Assembly (NCBI GenBank): GCA_023846275.1
Contig: CM043869.1
Location: 17,207,501-17,271,500, forward strand
From: Vanilla planifolia
Lineage: Eukaryota; Streptophyta; Magnoliopsida; Asparagales; Orchidaceae
Length of the DNA stretch: 64,000 nt
Direction: 5' to 3'
In this document: positions 1-17,624 of the stretch, piece by piece
How positions within the stretch are numbered: position 1 is the first letter of the stretch
Layout of the letters: every line of letters starts with the position of its first letter
Notes under the pieces: model-generated
Told to the model about the DNA's origin: nothing
Seen by the model: the letters and a program-made list of their open reading frames with translations, nothing else
Databases searched by the model: none
Made by a program: the position numbers and the translations under genes

Positions 1-1642
1 GTTAGTTTAACCACTTTTTTAAAATATTGATTATAACCATTATAAAGCTATTGGAGGTGAATAAAACCATTGAAAACCTTTCTAAATCTTTATAAATATC
101 TTCTTAAAAATGAGAAATGATATTGAATATTTTGCATATCATTTAAAAGAAATCTTATTTGAAGATCATCGTTGTAAAGAAAAAAAAGGTAAGATTACTA
201 CAAATGAGCATAGATCTTATTCTATCCAATTCTTTCTTCAATGTTCTTCTCTTCAGCCAAATTAAAAATTTATTCCAAGATTTTTATATTAATTTAGTAT
301 ACCTCTTGATATTCTTATTAATTTTTAGGATCATTTTAATTGAGCTTTACATTACTTCTTTTGTTCTATTATTAGGAATTTCCTCTTTAATCTTTTCTTC
401 ATCTTTTGGCCTTCCGTTAAGTCTTGTGTCTAGTGTTATAGCTTCTTTGTGTCAATATCTTAGCAAGGTCTTCTAGGCTTGTGCTTTCTAAGGATTTTCC
501 TACCAGCATTTATGAAGGGGATTTTTGCATATCTTGGTCTTTTTGGCTAATTATGGATGTCAATCTGACGTTAGATCGAACCACATAAAATTCTTGTAAC
601 ATTTGTATTACCATATTCCCCACACAAAGATTTCAAGATAAATAAGAGTTTTTAAGATAATTTATAAGAGAAATTAAGATTCTTGGTATAGTTCCACTAT
701 GTTATTTATCAACATTTGAGTTTATCATTATTTAAATTTCATCCCTTCTTGTGTAGATGTGAAATACTCAAATTATCAATAAAAAATAGAGCAAAAGAAG
801 CATACTAATGGGAAGTAGTTTATTGGATGGACATTGGATGATTTGATCAAAATGGATTAGATAATCCAATTAAACATCATAAGATTATATAAGAGCATAT
901 GAGCTTTAGTCCAATGAGTCAATTGGAGATCAAATGAATAGCTTCAAAAAGAATCTTATGCTTTTTGATAGCAAACATATAGTAAGAAATATGGCATTAC
1001 ACTATATCATGTGAGGCTTTGAAGAATGAATTTAATAAGATTTTTTATAGCTTTAAAACTATTTGAAATAATTTTTGTTAGTGATTGTGATATAGAAATA
1101 TATAGTTTAGTGAAATAAAAAAGAATAGAATATGAATAACAAGATATATGAACTTTTAAAACAATAATAAATTGAATTATTATTGACAAAATTTAATAAG
1201 AATTGTGTAGGAATGAAAGAAAAAGATAGTGGAGAAGACAAAGTTGTTGAAGAAGCATCTTAAAGCCAATGGATAGGCAAACTAATAATTTGTGATATAA
1301 GTAACTCAAATTCTTTAATTACCTTAAAATATTACTATGAAATGAAATAAGTTTTGAGCACCATATACAAAAATTATCTACATGAATTTTGATTTATGTG
1401 ATTGTACATTATTATTGATATATAAATATGTAAATATGTGCATGTGTGTATGTATATATATATATATATTCATTATACTACAAAAATCAAAACATAAGAT
1501 AAAAAATAATAAAATGAAAGAAAATAAAGAGAATAAAAAAGTTTTTTAAGCCTCAAAATAAAAAAGATCATAAGAACAAAAAAATAATAATATAAAAAAT
1601 TTTCTTTATGATCTTATCCTATTACTATCCTATATGAGAAAG
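1..1642. other. AT-rich intergenic DNA, no gene recognised
   Basis: Very AT-rich sequence with frequent stops in all frames. A stop-free stretch at 159-476 on the + strand encodes only Leu/Ile/Phe-rich hydrophobic residues, as random AT-rich DNA does. A short TA run lies near 1450-1470. I see no conserved domain, RNA gene or clear mobile-element motif. Confidence 0.5.
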
Positions 1643-1860
1643 TCACCCTTGCTATCATTGTTATTAAAATATGAGCCATGACAAAGGCCTTATCATCGTG
1701 AGCATAGAATGTTAAGTGATGTAGGTGATGGATTCATGATATATAAGAACATCACTTTTACTATCATTTGTATTCAAATATTACTCATAACACAAACAAA
1801 GCCTCTATCATCAAAACACATGATGCTGAGCAATGTGGGTCATGGCTTCATAATGAATGA
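1643..1860. repeat. Degenerate tandem duplication, about 109-bp unit
   Basis: Two diverged copies sit head to tail. The first begins at 1643 (tcacccttgctatcatt), the second at 1752 (tcacttttactatcatt). Both continue through matching blocks ending in 'gatgtaggtgatggattcat' and 'caatgtgggtcatggcttca'. Identity looks like roughly 70% by eye. No coding function is apparent. Confidence 0.55.
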
Positions 1861-2859
1861 TGATATGATATGGATACTAAGTGGGATAGTGGTTATATGA
1901 AGAAATATAGGCCTTAAAGTAAAAAAAAAAGAAATTAAAAAAATAAAAAAATGAATGAATTTGGATGTTGGATTCATAAAATTAGAAGTGAGAGATATGA
2001 AAACTATAAAATATTAATAATATATAATCATAATGCAAACAAGCATTTCTATAGAAATTTAGTACTTTTATAGCATTTACATCATTTTATTTACTACTCC
2101 TTTCATACTTGGTGGCTACATTTTTATATTCTTATGCTACATTTATGCTTATAGCTGCAAATTTTATTGTTGAGTATATAATGCTAATTCTTTACTTATG
2201 TTATAAGTCATATGCAAACACTCACATAATTAAGAGTTCTTAGAGGATATCCTATGGCCTTAAGTTAAAGAGATTTTGCTATATATTTTGAGCTCTATGA
2301 GAGATATTTTATGCGTAAGGATTATAAAAAATATGGAGTGGTGGTGTCCACAAGAGGCGGTAAATTGTACAAACACACATCCTAACGCAATCTTAAACAC
2401 AAGATGATATAGCAATAGAAATCTTTTGCTTTTTAAAAACCAAATTCATTGCTTATCCAAACTATAAATTGTGAACATTTAACACAATGTAAGTTACTTC
2501 AATAACCTTAAAACAAGATTAGTAATTTGGTTTAAAATATAATTAAAATGAATTTATCAATTGATAAAAAAAACTTAGTCCAAATCTTAACAATTCAAGC
2601 AACCTCGCAACTAGCACTCAAATGCTTTGCAAAACAAATTTAAAAAACTTAAATGTTCTAAAAATATAATCTCTTTTTTTTCTTAATTACTTTTAAAATA
2701 TTTTTTTAGAGAATTTTCTTTAGCTTACTAAATAACAACAAGTTTATTACGAGAATATAAAATGAGTAAAATAACAACAAATTAAATACAAATAATTTTT
2801 AGGTCCTTCAACAAAAGCTTTTGCTTACACTTATAATTTGCAAACCTAAGCGAGCTTTT
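1861..2859. other. AT-rich intergenic DNA, nothing recognised
   Basis: No open frame of interest, no structural RNA and no recognisable transposon motif. It is probably old repeat-derived sequence. Confidence 0.4.
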
Positions 2860-3060
2860 ACTGATAGAACCATTATTTTTGTCACATTAGGTAAAGGTAA
2901 ACTCTCACAAATCTACTCCCTTTCTGTTAATAGCAAGGTAGGTAAAAGTCCACCTTTTTATCATAGAAAAATATGAGTCAACCTTACTCAAAAGAGTATA
3001 AAACAACTTACATAATTATTATAATATTATATAAAAATAACATACTAAAATCTTATAATA
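2860..3060. repeat. Dispersed repeat, copy A
   Basis: This block resembles 11290-11500. Shared landmarks in the same order are 'ttaggtaaa', 'tttttatcatag', 'gagtcaaccttact' and 'caactta', at similar spacing and in the same orientation. It is probably an unclassified decayed LTR or other retroelement segment. No ends can be assigned. Confidence 0.45.
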
Positions 3061-3279
3061 TTCACAAAGATAATAATACGACACATCGACTAAATGCTAT
3101 AGAAAAATGTTATCAAGCCAAAATGTAAAACCTTAATACAATAACAAAGTAGATAATGTAAGTAGAGCCTTTGATTTAACAATTTGTTTATCAATCTATT
3201 CTTCTTTTAAACTACTTTTATATATATGAATCAAAGGAATATATACAAATTAATAAGCTATAATGACTAAATTCTCCTT

Positions 3280-4110
3280 ATTGAAATGATCGAACTTGCC
3301 ATTATGCTTTTAAGATACTGATCATATTATTATGGTTACAAATCATACAAAAGGATATGTGTTACAATTGAATAGCCCACATGACATGCTTATCTGATCA
3401 ATTCATTTTTACTTCTATTGTATTGATTACGATAAACACATTATATTATATGATTAAAATAAATCTTTCTAATTTCAAATTCTAAGTTCTCAAGAAAAAG
3501 TTACGTAATGTAAGATCATAATGTATGGTAAGCTCACAATACCAATTAAGAATGACTGTATTAGTATAATAAGTGGTTCATACAAATATGATATTAATTT
3601 GCACAATAAATGACCAAGTCTATAAACCAAACTCTCAAATTAGTATGTTTAATATTAATATGATAGAATTATCACATTGGTATGACAACAAGCTATTCAA
3701 AATTAGCCAAATTTTAAATTAGTTCACACTCATTAGATTGATTGTAATTGTATAAAGTATGCAACATATTCATATGACAATATACATTTCAGCTCAGTTA
3801 ACTTGATTATACTTGTACAACTAAAAAATCATATGAATATGAGATATTTAGCTCACTCAAGATTGAATGGACTTATATGATGACAAAAACATACTTGCGC
3901 ACTAATAAAATTCAAACTTTATAAGATAATAGTAGTACAACATATATTTCATACAAATATGTCAATATTTAACTCCAATAACAAGCTTGAGTCAAAATAA
4001 TTGTATGACAAGTGTATCTTACAAGTACAACTTATAAAATATTCAACTTACTTATGGTCCTACAAAATCAATAGAAGGATTAATTAGTATGACTAGGTTA
4101 CTAAGAACAA
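3280..4110. repeat. Degenerate tandem array, about 60-bp period
   Basis: A loosely conserved motif of the form cata(c/t)(a)aatatg...atttagctca recurs at about 3579, 3771, 3830 and 3950. The spacings are 192, 59 and 120 bases, near multiples of 60-64. Intervening units are too diverged to delimit by eye. Similar 'cataagtatgat' words continue more loosely to about 5.9 kb. It may be the remains of a satellite or of a retroelement's internal repeats. Confidence 0.35.
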
Positions 4111-5280
4111 GAGATCAAATATAAAAATTAGAACTTATTGTTCTTATATAACATTACAATTTTAGTACAAAGACTTAATGGCTTAAGGTGATCATAGTTT
4201 GTTCCACTAATGACTACTACATGTTATATAAAATATTGTATCATATTATACAAAGCTTTAATATCCACACCTCAACACAATTCTCTAGTAGCCATTTAAC
4301 ATATTGGTAATAAAAAAATCACACAAGTATGAACAGTGTTATCAGTGCAAATCTTTTAGGTCATGCTCATCTGATGTCATGTAATGTGGGTTATATTATA
4401 CTATAATAAAATTATACAACTATGAAAAATATTAATAAATCTTAGACTATTTTTCTTATTAAAGATATTGATCATGTTATGTAGATATGCAATACCCAAA
4501 AAGTGAGAGCAAGTAATAAATTCAAAACTATAAGATGTTGAAAAAAAATTTAGAGAATGATTGATGATCATTAGGAGGGCAAAGTTACAATATAATGATT
4601 TTGGTTTAAATATATTTTGAGTATTTTTATAATTGTTTAGAACTTTTTAAGAATATTTTAAGATTTTAAGTTATTGCATAATATAACATCATTAGATCAT
4701 ATAGTACGATCAAGTAAAATAATCAATTAGATAGAAAGATTTATAAGAGTAGATTATGTCATATAAGTATGATGATGATATTGTACAAGTATAGTAGAGT
4801 GCATCCAATGTACCATCATAATGGGACGAAGTAGTCTAAGAGGTTAAGGGGTTGATCATTCAGTACCTAGAATATTTATGATACAATCAAATAAAAGAGA
4901 ATGAACTTAAAAGAAGAGCAAATAAGCACAAAAGTGAGTTAAAGATCATACAAAATAATCAAGACATCATAATAAGTTACCAAATCATAAGAAAAAATGA
5001 TTAATATAGATAATACAATAACATATAATACAAAGACAACTATCTAAAGGATGATTAGCTTTAGAAGAAAAAAAATTAACAAGTATAAGGGTTGAGTAAT
5101 GGATGGTCGAATCATGCAATATAATGAGCATTAATGTATAAATATAATTAGGTGTATAATATGCATATTACAAAGAAATCATGTAGTTTTAGATAAGGAA
5201 GATATATCATACAATGTGATCATATTAATAATATAGTTTAATCAAATGAGTGATTAAAGTTGGGTGATTATTGTACATGT
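4111..5280. other. AT-rich repeat-like DNA, no gene
   Basis: Scattered degenerate words resembling the preceding array, no coding signal and no recognisable mobile-element protein. Confidence 0.35.
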
Positions 5281-5576
5281 ATAATTTTATCATCATATAA
5301 GTATGATAAAGTGTGGAAACTAACACCTAATCATACAAGTACTACAGGACAAATATATCAATTTGATAATGTGTACTTAATAATAATCTATAAAAATATT
5401 GGACCACATAGTATTTAAGAGAAAATAAATAACTTTATCATCATATAAGTATGATAAAGTGTGGAAACTAACACCTAATCATACAAGTACTACAGGACAA
5501 ACATATCAATCTGATAATGTGTACTTAATAATAATCTATAAAAATATTGGGCCACATAGTATTTAAGAGAAAATAA
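5281..5576. repeat. 148-bp direct tandem duplication
   Basis: Copy 1 (5281-5428) and copy 2 (5429-5576) are nearly identical and directly adjacent. I count about four differences, all transitions (for example aaatatat/aaacatat, tttgat/tctgat, ttggacc/ttgggcc). This is the cleanest repeat in the upstream region and much younger than its surroundings. No coding content. Confidence 0.92.
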
Positions 5577-8500
5577 ATTAAGGTGCATTGTCAATGTATT
5601 CAAAGAAAGATATTTTAGATTACTTATTCGATACAATAAACTGATTGTATCAGTGTAAGAAGGACATCATAATACATCGTACATAACTATTGTCAATTTC
5701 GAGTTAATAAAATTGTACAAGTATTATAAAGAATATTGTATAATATTACAAAAGAGTGCATGAAAATACTCAATTGAAGGGTGTCATATAATGTGATAAC
5801 AAAAGCATACAATATGATAATGTGAAGACTAGCATTATAAATAATATCATCCATATGACATAAGAGAAATAAGAGCATAATATGAGTATGATAGTGAAGT
5901 CATAATAGTATGATAGGAAGTTATTAAGACATTTATGAAAGATTATAAAACACATAATATGAAGTTGGTTATCAAACATGCACGACTTGTGGGAAATGAA
6001 TATCTTAGAACCTGAAATAGCAAACAATAAAAGAACTAGCATGAGAGTGAGTTTAACTAATGAGAAGCCTTTATAAATGAGAGAAAAAAAGGTGAAGAAA
6101 CATTCACATGAAGGGCCACAACTAATTTTGGCATTAAGAAGGTCAAGAATAAATAAAATTATAGTAATAAGTATAAAAGAAAGGTTACCCATGACTTAAA
6201 AGTTTTCTTTTGAGAAATTTGAGAGGTCTAGTAGTTAGTCATAGCTAATAGGGGCAATAAGAGAGAAAATGAATATATTTTCTAATAGATTTGAAAAAGA
6301 GTTGTGTAAGAAGTAAAGACAAAATTAAGTGAAAAAGCTCTAGGTATTATAACAAGCAAGACTTAGAGAAAAGTTCTAAGTTTGGTGACACTACTACATG
6401 GACTTGAAAGATAAAAGTTTTTTACTATGTATATATTTGATGTAATATATATTACTAGTTAGAGGCCTTGATGATTGATAAAATAATCTGTGAAATGTCA
6501 ATTGGAGGATATTTGCTCTATGTGATGTGTAATAACAAGTTTATATTAAAACAAATATAAAAGAGATGTTTGTCTTTATTTGTTATCATAACATGTTGTG
6601 ATGCTTGTCTCGTCACATGATTTGATTAGTTATATGCAAAATATATGTCAAGTCATGTGTGTTAAAAGAAAAAGAGATGATTAGCAAAATATTTATAATA
6701 AAGTGATATAACATTGGTAATAGATGGTGTATTAATGAGTGTTTTCAAGGTTAACTTGCTATCCATACTAATATATCTCTAAAAGTAAGTGTTTTGTTGT
6801 TTAAAAAATTATGTCACCAGAAGAAGATGGTTATTTGGATTAATGTATTCGAGAGTGTTGTCAAAAAATATTGTTTGGCTATCCAAAATAAAACATTCTA
6901 GATGCACAAAAGGCTAATATATTAAAATGAAATTAATATGGTTTCTTAAAAATGAAATTAAGTTTCAAATAAATCCAAAAAAATAAATATAACATCTTTT
7001 ACTCATTTTGGCATAAAACTTTAATGTCAAATGAGACACCACATAGGACTATAGAGGAAAAATAAGATCTATCTCATGATAACATGTCACAAAAGAGGAT
7101 TATTAACCAATAGAAGTGTTTCTTAGAAATTTTGTTTATTTGAGAATAAGTATACACTAAATTATTGATATTGCATGCACATTGGTTTAAAGGGTAATGT
7201 GAAAAATTTGACGTTTTTATGAATTGTTTATATCACTTCTATAAAATTTTTAAATGTTTTCTCAAAAGAATTTATATTGCTTATGCAACTTGATCTTAAA
7301 AATGAATTGAAAAGGTTTACAACTTTGATATTGCATGAGGAAAAATGAAAAGAAAAAAGATGTTCGAGTAACTCTCCAACAAAAATTCAAGAATAACCAA
7401 GTTATAAAAAAGAGGGATGCCACAAATGCAAGCCTTTATTCCTATGTTCATTAAGGCATATTTGAATAATCATGTACAAAATTCAAATCTTAATAAGCTT
7501 GCATGTAAAATATGAATGCAATCTTATGAGCCATATAATTATTAAGTAATTAGTTTACAAGTTCTAACCCAAAAGAAATATGTAGATAATGAGCTTCGAA
7601 AGTGTAGTCACTTCTCTAAGAGTTGGAATAATAGCTTCATGATTTGCGAGATGAGGCAAGCTTGAGCAAAGCCACCAATGCACATTAACAAGTCTTCACA
7701 TGTGGCTTGCTCCATGAAACACTTGATCGTGTTCTGTAAATGATTAGTCCTTATTTGATCTTAAGATGTACGATCTAAAAATCAATCAAGAAAACTATTA
7801 GTAAAATTAACATAATAGTTTTGTTGTTATTAAACAAGTGGCATAATGACTAATGGTATTTCAAAGACTTGTTATACTTTTTAAATAATTATTGTGCCAA
7901 CATTGTTATTTCAAATTTTACTTTTGTATGATAGCTTTAGAACTACATGTGTTACTTCTTTACATTATTGTTTCATGGATTTAAACATTTTATTATCACC
8001 CTTACTTAATTATTTGGTTTGTGTCATCTAGCATTGTTGCATGCTCTATTTTTACCTAATAATTTTGTATTTTTAATTATTTTATCAATTTTATTAGAAT
8101 TATGATATTCAAGACATAAGAGATTCACATATGATATGTAGCAAACAAAATATAATAAAATTGAGTTTTTTAATTATTTTGAATTTATTTAATTTTATTA
8201 GAGAATAATATATTGCAAAAAAATGATATGATTACTCAAAAAATGTAGGTGAAGTAAAACATTAAGTGTATAAATTATTATATGCTTGAAGGCACCAAGT
8301 TGATCAAAATTAGGGTTGCCTAAGCAATAAAATGAAAGATCTACATTATAAGCATAAATAATCAATTAAATTATAAAATCTAAGATGCTTTAAAAATTAT
8401 TAAATATATTAAATAAATTCAAAAAACTATGAAAGTAATAAAAACATGGAGTGTAAAAAAAAGTTCAACATAAAAATTTCTGAACATGAAGATAAGATAC

Positions 8501-9590
8501 CAGTATAACAAAATTTAAGGTGAACCAATTTCAAAAGAAAATAATAAAATAGTTATTTTAACATTTTTGTATTTAAAATTTGTTTAAAATAATAAAAAAT
8601 TCTAAAACAAAATATGAAAATTTGCTGACATGAACATTTTGAGTGGAATCAAATAAAATTGACTCAAAAAATTTTCATGATATTTTAATAAAAAAAATTT
8701 GAAAATTTCATAAAGACCTAAGTTTCAATTTAGTTTTAAAATTATTAGAATAAACCTAAATCTTTAAAAGTTAGGGGAAAACTCAAGCTAGCAGGAATTC
8801 CAAGTGGTAGAAATTGCCATAAGAAGAGGGGAAGTTTATGTTCAAAGGAGAGGGGGCCTTGAGGTTGAAAAAGGTAACCAAAAAGGAATTGGAAGATTGA
8901 AAGAGAGGAAGAACCACAATTAAAGGTTTTAAAAGGATGGTTTTCCCATTGCTATGTGATTTTATTAAATTATAAGAATTTTCAAGCATAGACGAGCCAT
9001 GTTAAACAAAGGGAGAGAGAGGGAAGAAGGAGAAAATGAAAGGGAAATTTGGAGTTTGTAACTGCTACATAGTAATGGAAGAAGATTGATGGAAGTAAGA
9101 TGCTCATGAAGGATAATTTTTTCAGTTAGGGAAAATTTTAAAATGAGTATAATTTTGATTAAAATTTGGTAACTTATATTTGAGAAATTAAAGTTTAACT
9201 TGTGAAAAATAAATCATTGAATGATAAGTGATGTATTGCTGCTTGTACTATACTTGTCACTTTTTCTTATGTTTTTTAAATATGTTTAGAAGCTAGCAAA
9301 GGAACAAAGTTATAGTTCAGGAAATATCATTAATAGCTCTAACCCAAAAAGCAGTCAAGTTGGACTTAGTCATAGCTCACATCTAAATAAAAAAAAACAA
9401 ACTTTGCTTGACAAATGAAAGTGTCAAGAGCCTCCTTCCTCTTTTACCACCTTTTTTTTCAAGTGTTGTTTGTGGGAATGGGGGCCACATTCTTAATGCA
9501 TCCAATTTTTATTCAAGAGTGAGCAAAACCCCCAAAGATAGATTGTACACCATAACCAAAAGTTTGTTTTGTTAATGCCAGTAATCAGAG
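5577..9590. other. AT-rich intergenic DNA with decayed repeats
   Basis: No recognisable gene. The longest stop-free stretch, 5770-6192 on the - strand, is a hydrophobic low-complexity translation typical of AT-rich noncoding DNA. A purine-rich segment near 8,800-9,060 and its surroundings resemble the kind of sequence seen in LTRs, but neither LTR ends nor a primer-binding site could be found. Confidence 0.4.
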
Positions 9591-9810
9591 TATTATATAC
9601 AATACAGTAATTCCAAGTTCCTTACATCACTATGCAACATCTTGAGCAGCAAACATGGATGCATATAGAGAGGACTCATCTTGATCATCTTTTACTTACA
9701 TTCCACTTGGAATAAGTACTAGTGTTTCTTTACCAAATAAATTCATGACATAGATAAAAGTATTATTGAAAGATACAAAAATATGTGAAAAAAAGGACAT
9801 ATTCTTCTTC

Positions 9811-9983
9811 ATGATCTTTTGTTCGAGAGTCATGGTTTCCTCTTTGGTTTTCTTATCTTTCCTTCTCCTTAACATAGTGTTGGCTATAGAGGAAGAAGAA
9901 GCTAATAAGAATTTGGATTGCCTGGATGAGACTACAAACTTGTCTCAGCCTTCGTTGCTTTTTCTTATGTTATATGAGTGTAA
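9811..9983 (+). CDS. Possible first exon of a small secreted protein (hypothetical or pseudogene)
   Basis: The frame starts at Met 9811, with a second Met at 9832. It encodes a short N-region, a strongly hydrophobic core (LVFLSFLLLNIVLA) and then an acidic run (IEEEE), the layout of a secretory signal peptide followed by a mature chain with two cysteines. The frame runs into AAG|gtaaagt at 9983/9984, close to the plant donor consensus. A TATA-like word (attatatac) lies near 9593, about 220 bases upstream. I recognise no family and found no matching second exon, so this may be a chance ORF or a dead gene fragment. Signal peptide and donor are seen; the gene is an inference. Confidence 0.25.
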
Positions 9984-9993
9984 GGTAAAGTAA

Positions 9994-11289
9994 TGTCTGT
10001 GGCATATTACCATTTCATATCATTTCATATGTGACTAAAGAGTCTAATTGATTAATAGAGGAAAAATGATATTTTATTATAAAATAAAATTATTATTTTA
10101 GAATAGAAAAAGAAAAATGACAAGATGATAAAAACCAAAGTTTAAAGGTAAGAATAGGAATATGATTTCAAAAGAATAAATATGATGGTTAATAATAGTA
10201 TGTATCTTGTTTTTAAGCATAGTGTAGAGGTGGAGGCTACCATCAATAGAGCATATCTGTTTCAAAGAATAATAAGGTGAAACTCAAATGGTTTAAAAAT
10301 GCATTAAGCTTCTGGTTTTGAACTAAACAAGAATGAGAAAAAGAAAATATGCAAATAAAAAGAAACTAAACAAATTTATATGATTTTTTTGTAAAAATGT
10401 AAAAGGGTTTATTTTAAGAAGAATGTAGAGCTTTTATTTATCATTATTGCTTGTTTTTACATGAATTATATGATCTTGACCCAACATGTGACATGTTCCC
10501 AAATTATATTATCTTACATGTATATTATATGGTTTTGTCCACTAAGTTAGTATTGGTTGATTTAGTTTATTTTATGGTATAATATTTTCAAGTAATAAAA
10601 ATACAATATATTACTCTATAAGAGCATTGAACGAGGTAATACATTCCATTATTTTGTTGTAGATGCTTTAGTTTATCATGTGTCATGTAGGATAAGCTAT
10701 TGCATAAGATAATCTATTTTAAAAGACATGGGTATGATGTAACATTTTTTTTGACAATAGTTTATTTTTTGAGTACTAGCTTTTGATAAACAAGTAAATG
10801 TTTCTATGTGGTTTCATGTGCATTTTAAAATGTGATAGCATTATTTGATTTTTATAAAAGATGGTTTTAAAAGAAGAGAAAGTAAAGTGGTATCACCCTG
10901 AAAAATGGGTAGTCATCACATAATAATTGTATTATATATTGCCCATATAACCTAGATGGTTTAAGTTATTTCAGCACTAACAATTTTAAGTGTATAATGA
11001 AAAATTAATGAGCTTAGCTAAAATGATACAATTAAAATACTTGATGAAATAAAAAATATAATATGTATTTTATTATAATATCTTGATCTTTGTGGTGAGA
11101 TATTTTTTAGAGCTAATTGATTTTCTCCTTCACATAAGGGCTCCTTTCCTACATGGCCACCTATCCCAAAATGACTTTACCTATGACATGCTTAACCATT
11201 AAATTCTCATGAAATATCATGAAGGTTTTTTGTTAGATGGTATCTCACCATTTTTTACATCTAGTCCTAGCCAAATGACTATGATTTCA
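9994..11289. other. Intergenic DNA, includes a weak dispersed-repeat copy
   Basis: No gene recognised. Sequence at about 10440-10560 (tttttacatgaattatatgatcttgaccc...) loosely resembles about 14250-14370 (ttttacatatgatgtaatcttgacct...). This suggests two old copies of an unclassified element in the same orientation. Confidence 0.35.
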
Positions 11290-11500
11290 TTAAAACATTC
11301 CTTTTTTATTCTAGTCAAGTTAGGTAAACCTAATTCAATAACTTCCTTTTTGCACACAGTCAAGTAAGGATCAATCTAACATAAATTCACTCATTTTTTT
11401 TATCATAGTGAGGATGGAGTCAACCTTACTTAAAATACCACAACACAACTTATACAAATGTTAAAGTAGTTTAACAAAGTAATATAATAAAATTCTATAT
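11290..11500. repeat. Dispersed repeat, copy B
   Basis: Counterpart of 2860-3060: the same ordered landmarks (gttaggtaaa, ttttttatcatag, gagtcaaccttact, caactta) in the same orientation. Family unknown. Confidence 0.45.
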
Positions 11501-17139
<5,639 letters not shown>

Positions 17140-17513
17140 GATACCACGTTTTCAAAATGGTCTTCCTATCGCAGTTTAATGTAACGCTTGAAACCAATAA
17201 CTCTTTTCATTTACCAAACCGGTTCAAAGTCCCAACCGTTTGTTTATTAGTACTAGAAAACCGGAACATCCGACCGGCGTTTTCTTCCGTCGGCGTGGCA
17301 AATGCCGAATTCCCGCCGCATAAGCTCCGACAAACGCCCTAAACAATTACAACCTCATATTAAAGCCAACGCCGATGTAATTCCTGTCGTAGCCTTCTCG
17401 ACGGTTTTGCTTTTGCCTTCCATCTTCCGTTTTTATTCCAAAAAAAACCTAATTGAATATTTTCAAAATCCTGTCAAAATAGCTTCCTAAAGCCCTCGTT
17501 TGAACTTCTCCGC
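17140..17513 (+). promoter_or_regulatory. CpG-rich promoter / 5'UTR region of HASTY
   Basis: Base composition changes abruptly near 17140. With exon 1, about 36 CpG dinucleotides fall within roughly 500 bases (17140-17640), against none in the 180 bases at 16921-17100. The segment directly precedes the conserved HASTY start codon, so it is inferred to hold the core promoter and 5'UTR. No TATA box can be assigned with confidence. Upstream ATGs (for example 17157, opening a 61-codon frame, and 17302) would be uORFs if transcription starts before them. The transcription start is not visible. Confidence 0.6.
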
Positions 17514-17624
17514 ATGGAGGACGGCAGCAACACTACCGCCAATGTCGCCGGAGCCATCGCTGTCTCACTGGACCTCGCATCTACGCCAGAAGCCCGGAGT
17601 GCCGCCGTTGCTTACCTCGAATCT
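17514..17624 (+). CDS. HST: HASTY exon 1 (codons 1-37)
   Basis: Starts MEDGSNTTANVAGAI and ends at ...AVAYLES, matching the conserved N-terminus of plant HASTY. The donor is TCT|gtcagc, weaker than consensus, but it joins in phase 0 to exon 2 to give LES-VKGGD, the expected conserved junction. GC- and CpG-rich compared with the introns. Reading past the donor gives unrelated sequence. Confidence 0.88.

Noticed and set aside
159..476. 105-codon + strand ORF
   Set aside because: Leu/Ile/Phe-rich translation without domain, in DNA too AT-rich for this length to be informative.
5770..6192. 140-codon - strand ORF, the longest single open frame in the window
   Set aside because: Hydrophobic low-complexity translation with no family resemblance and no splice or promoter context. 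Its 5' codons lie in decayed repeat DNA.
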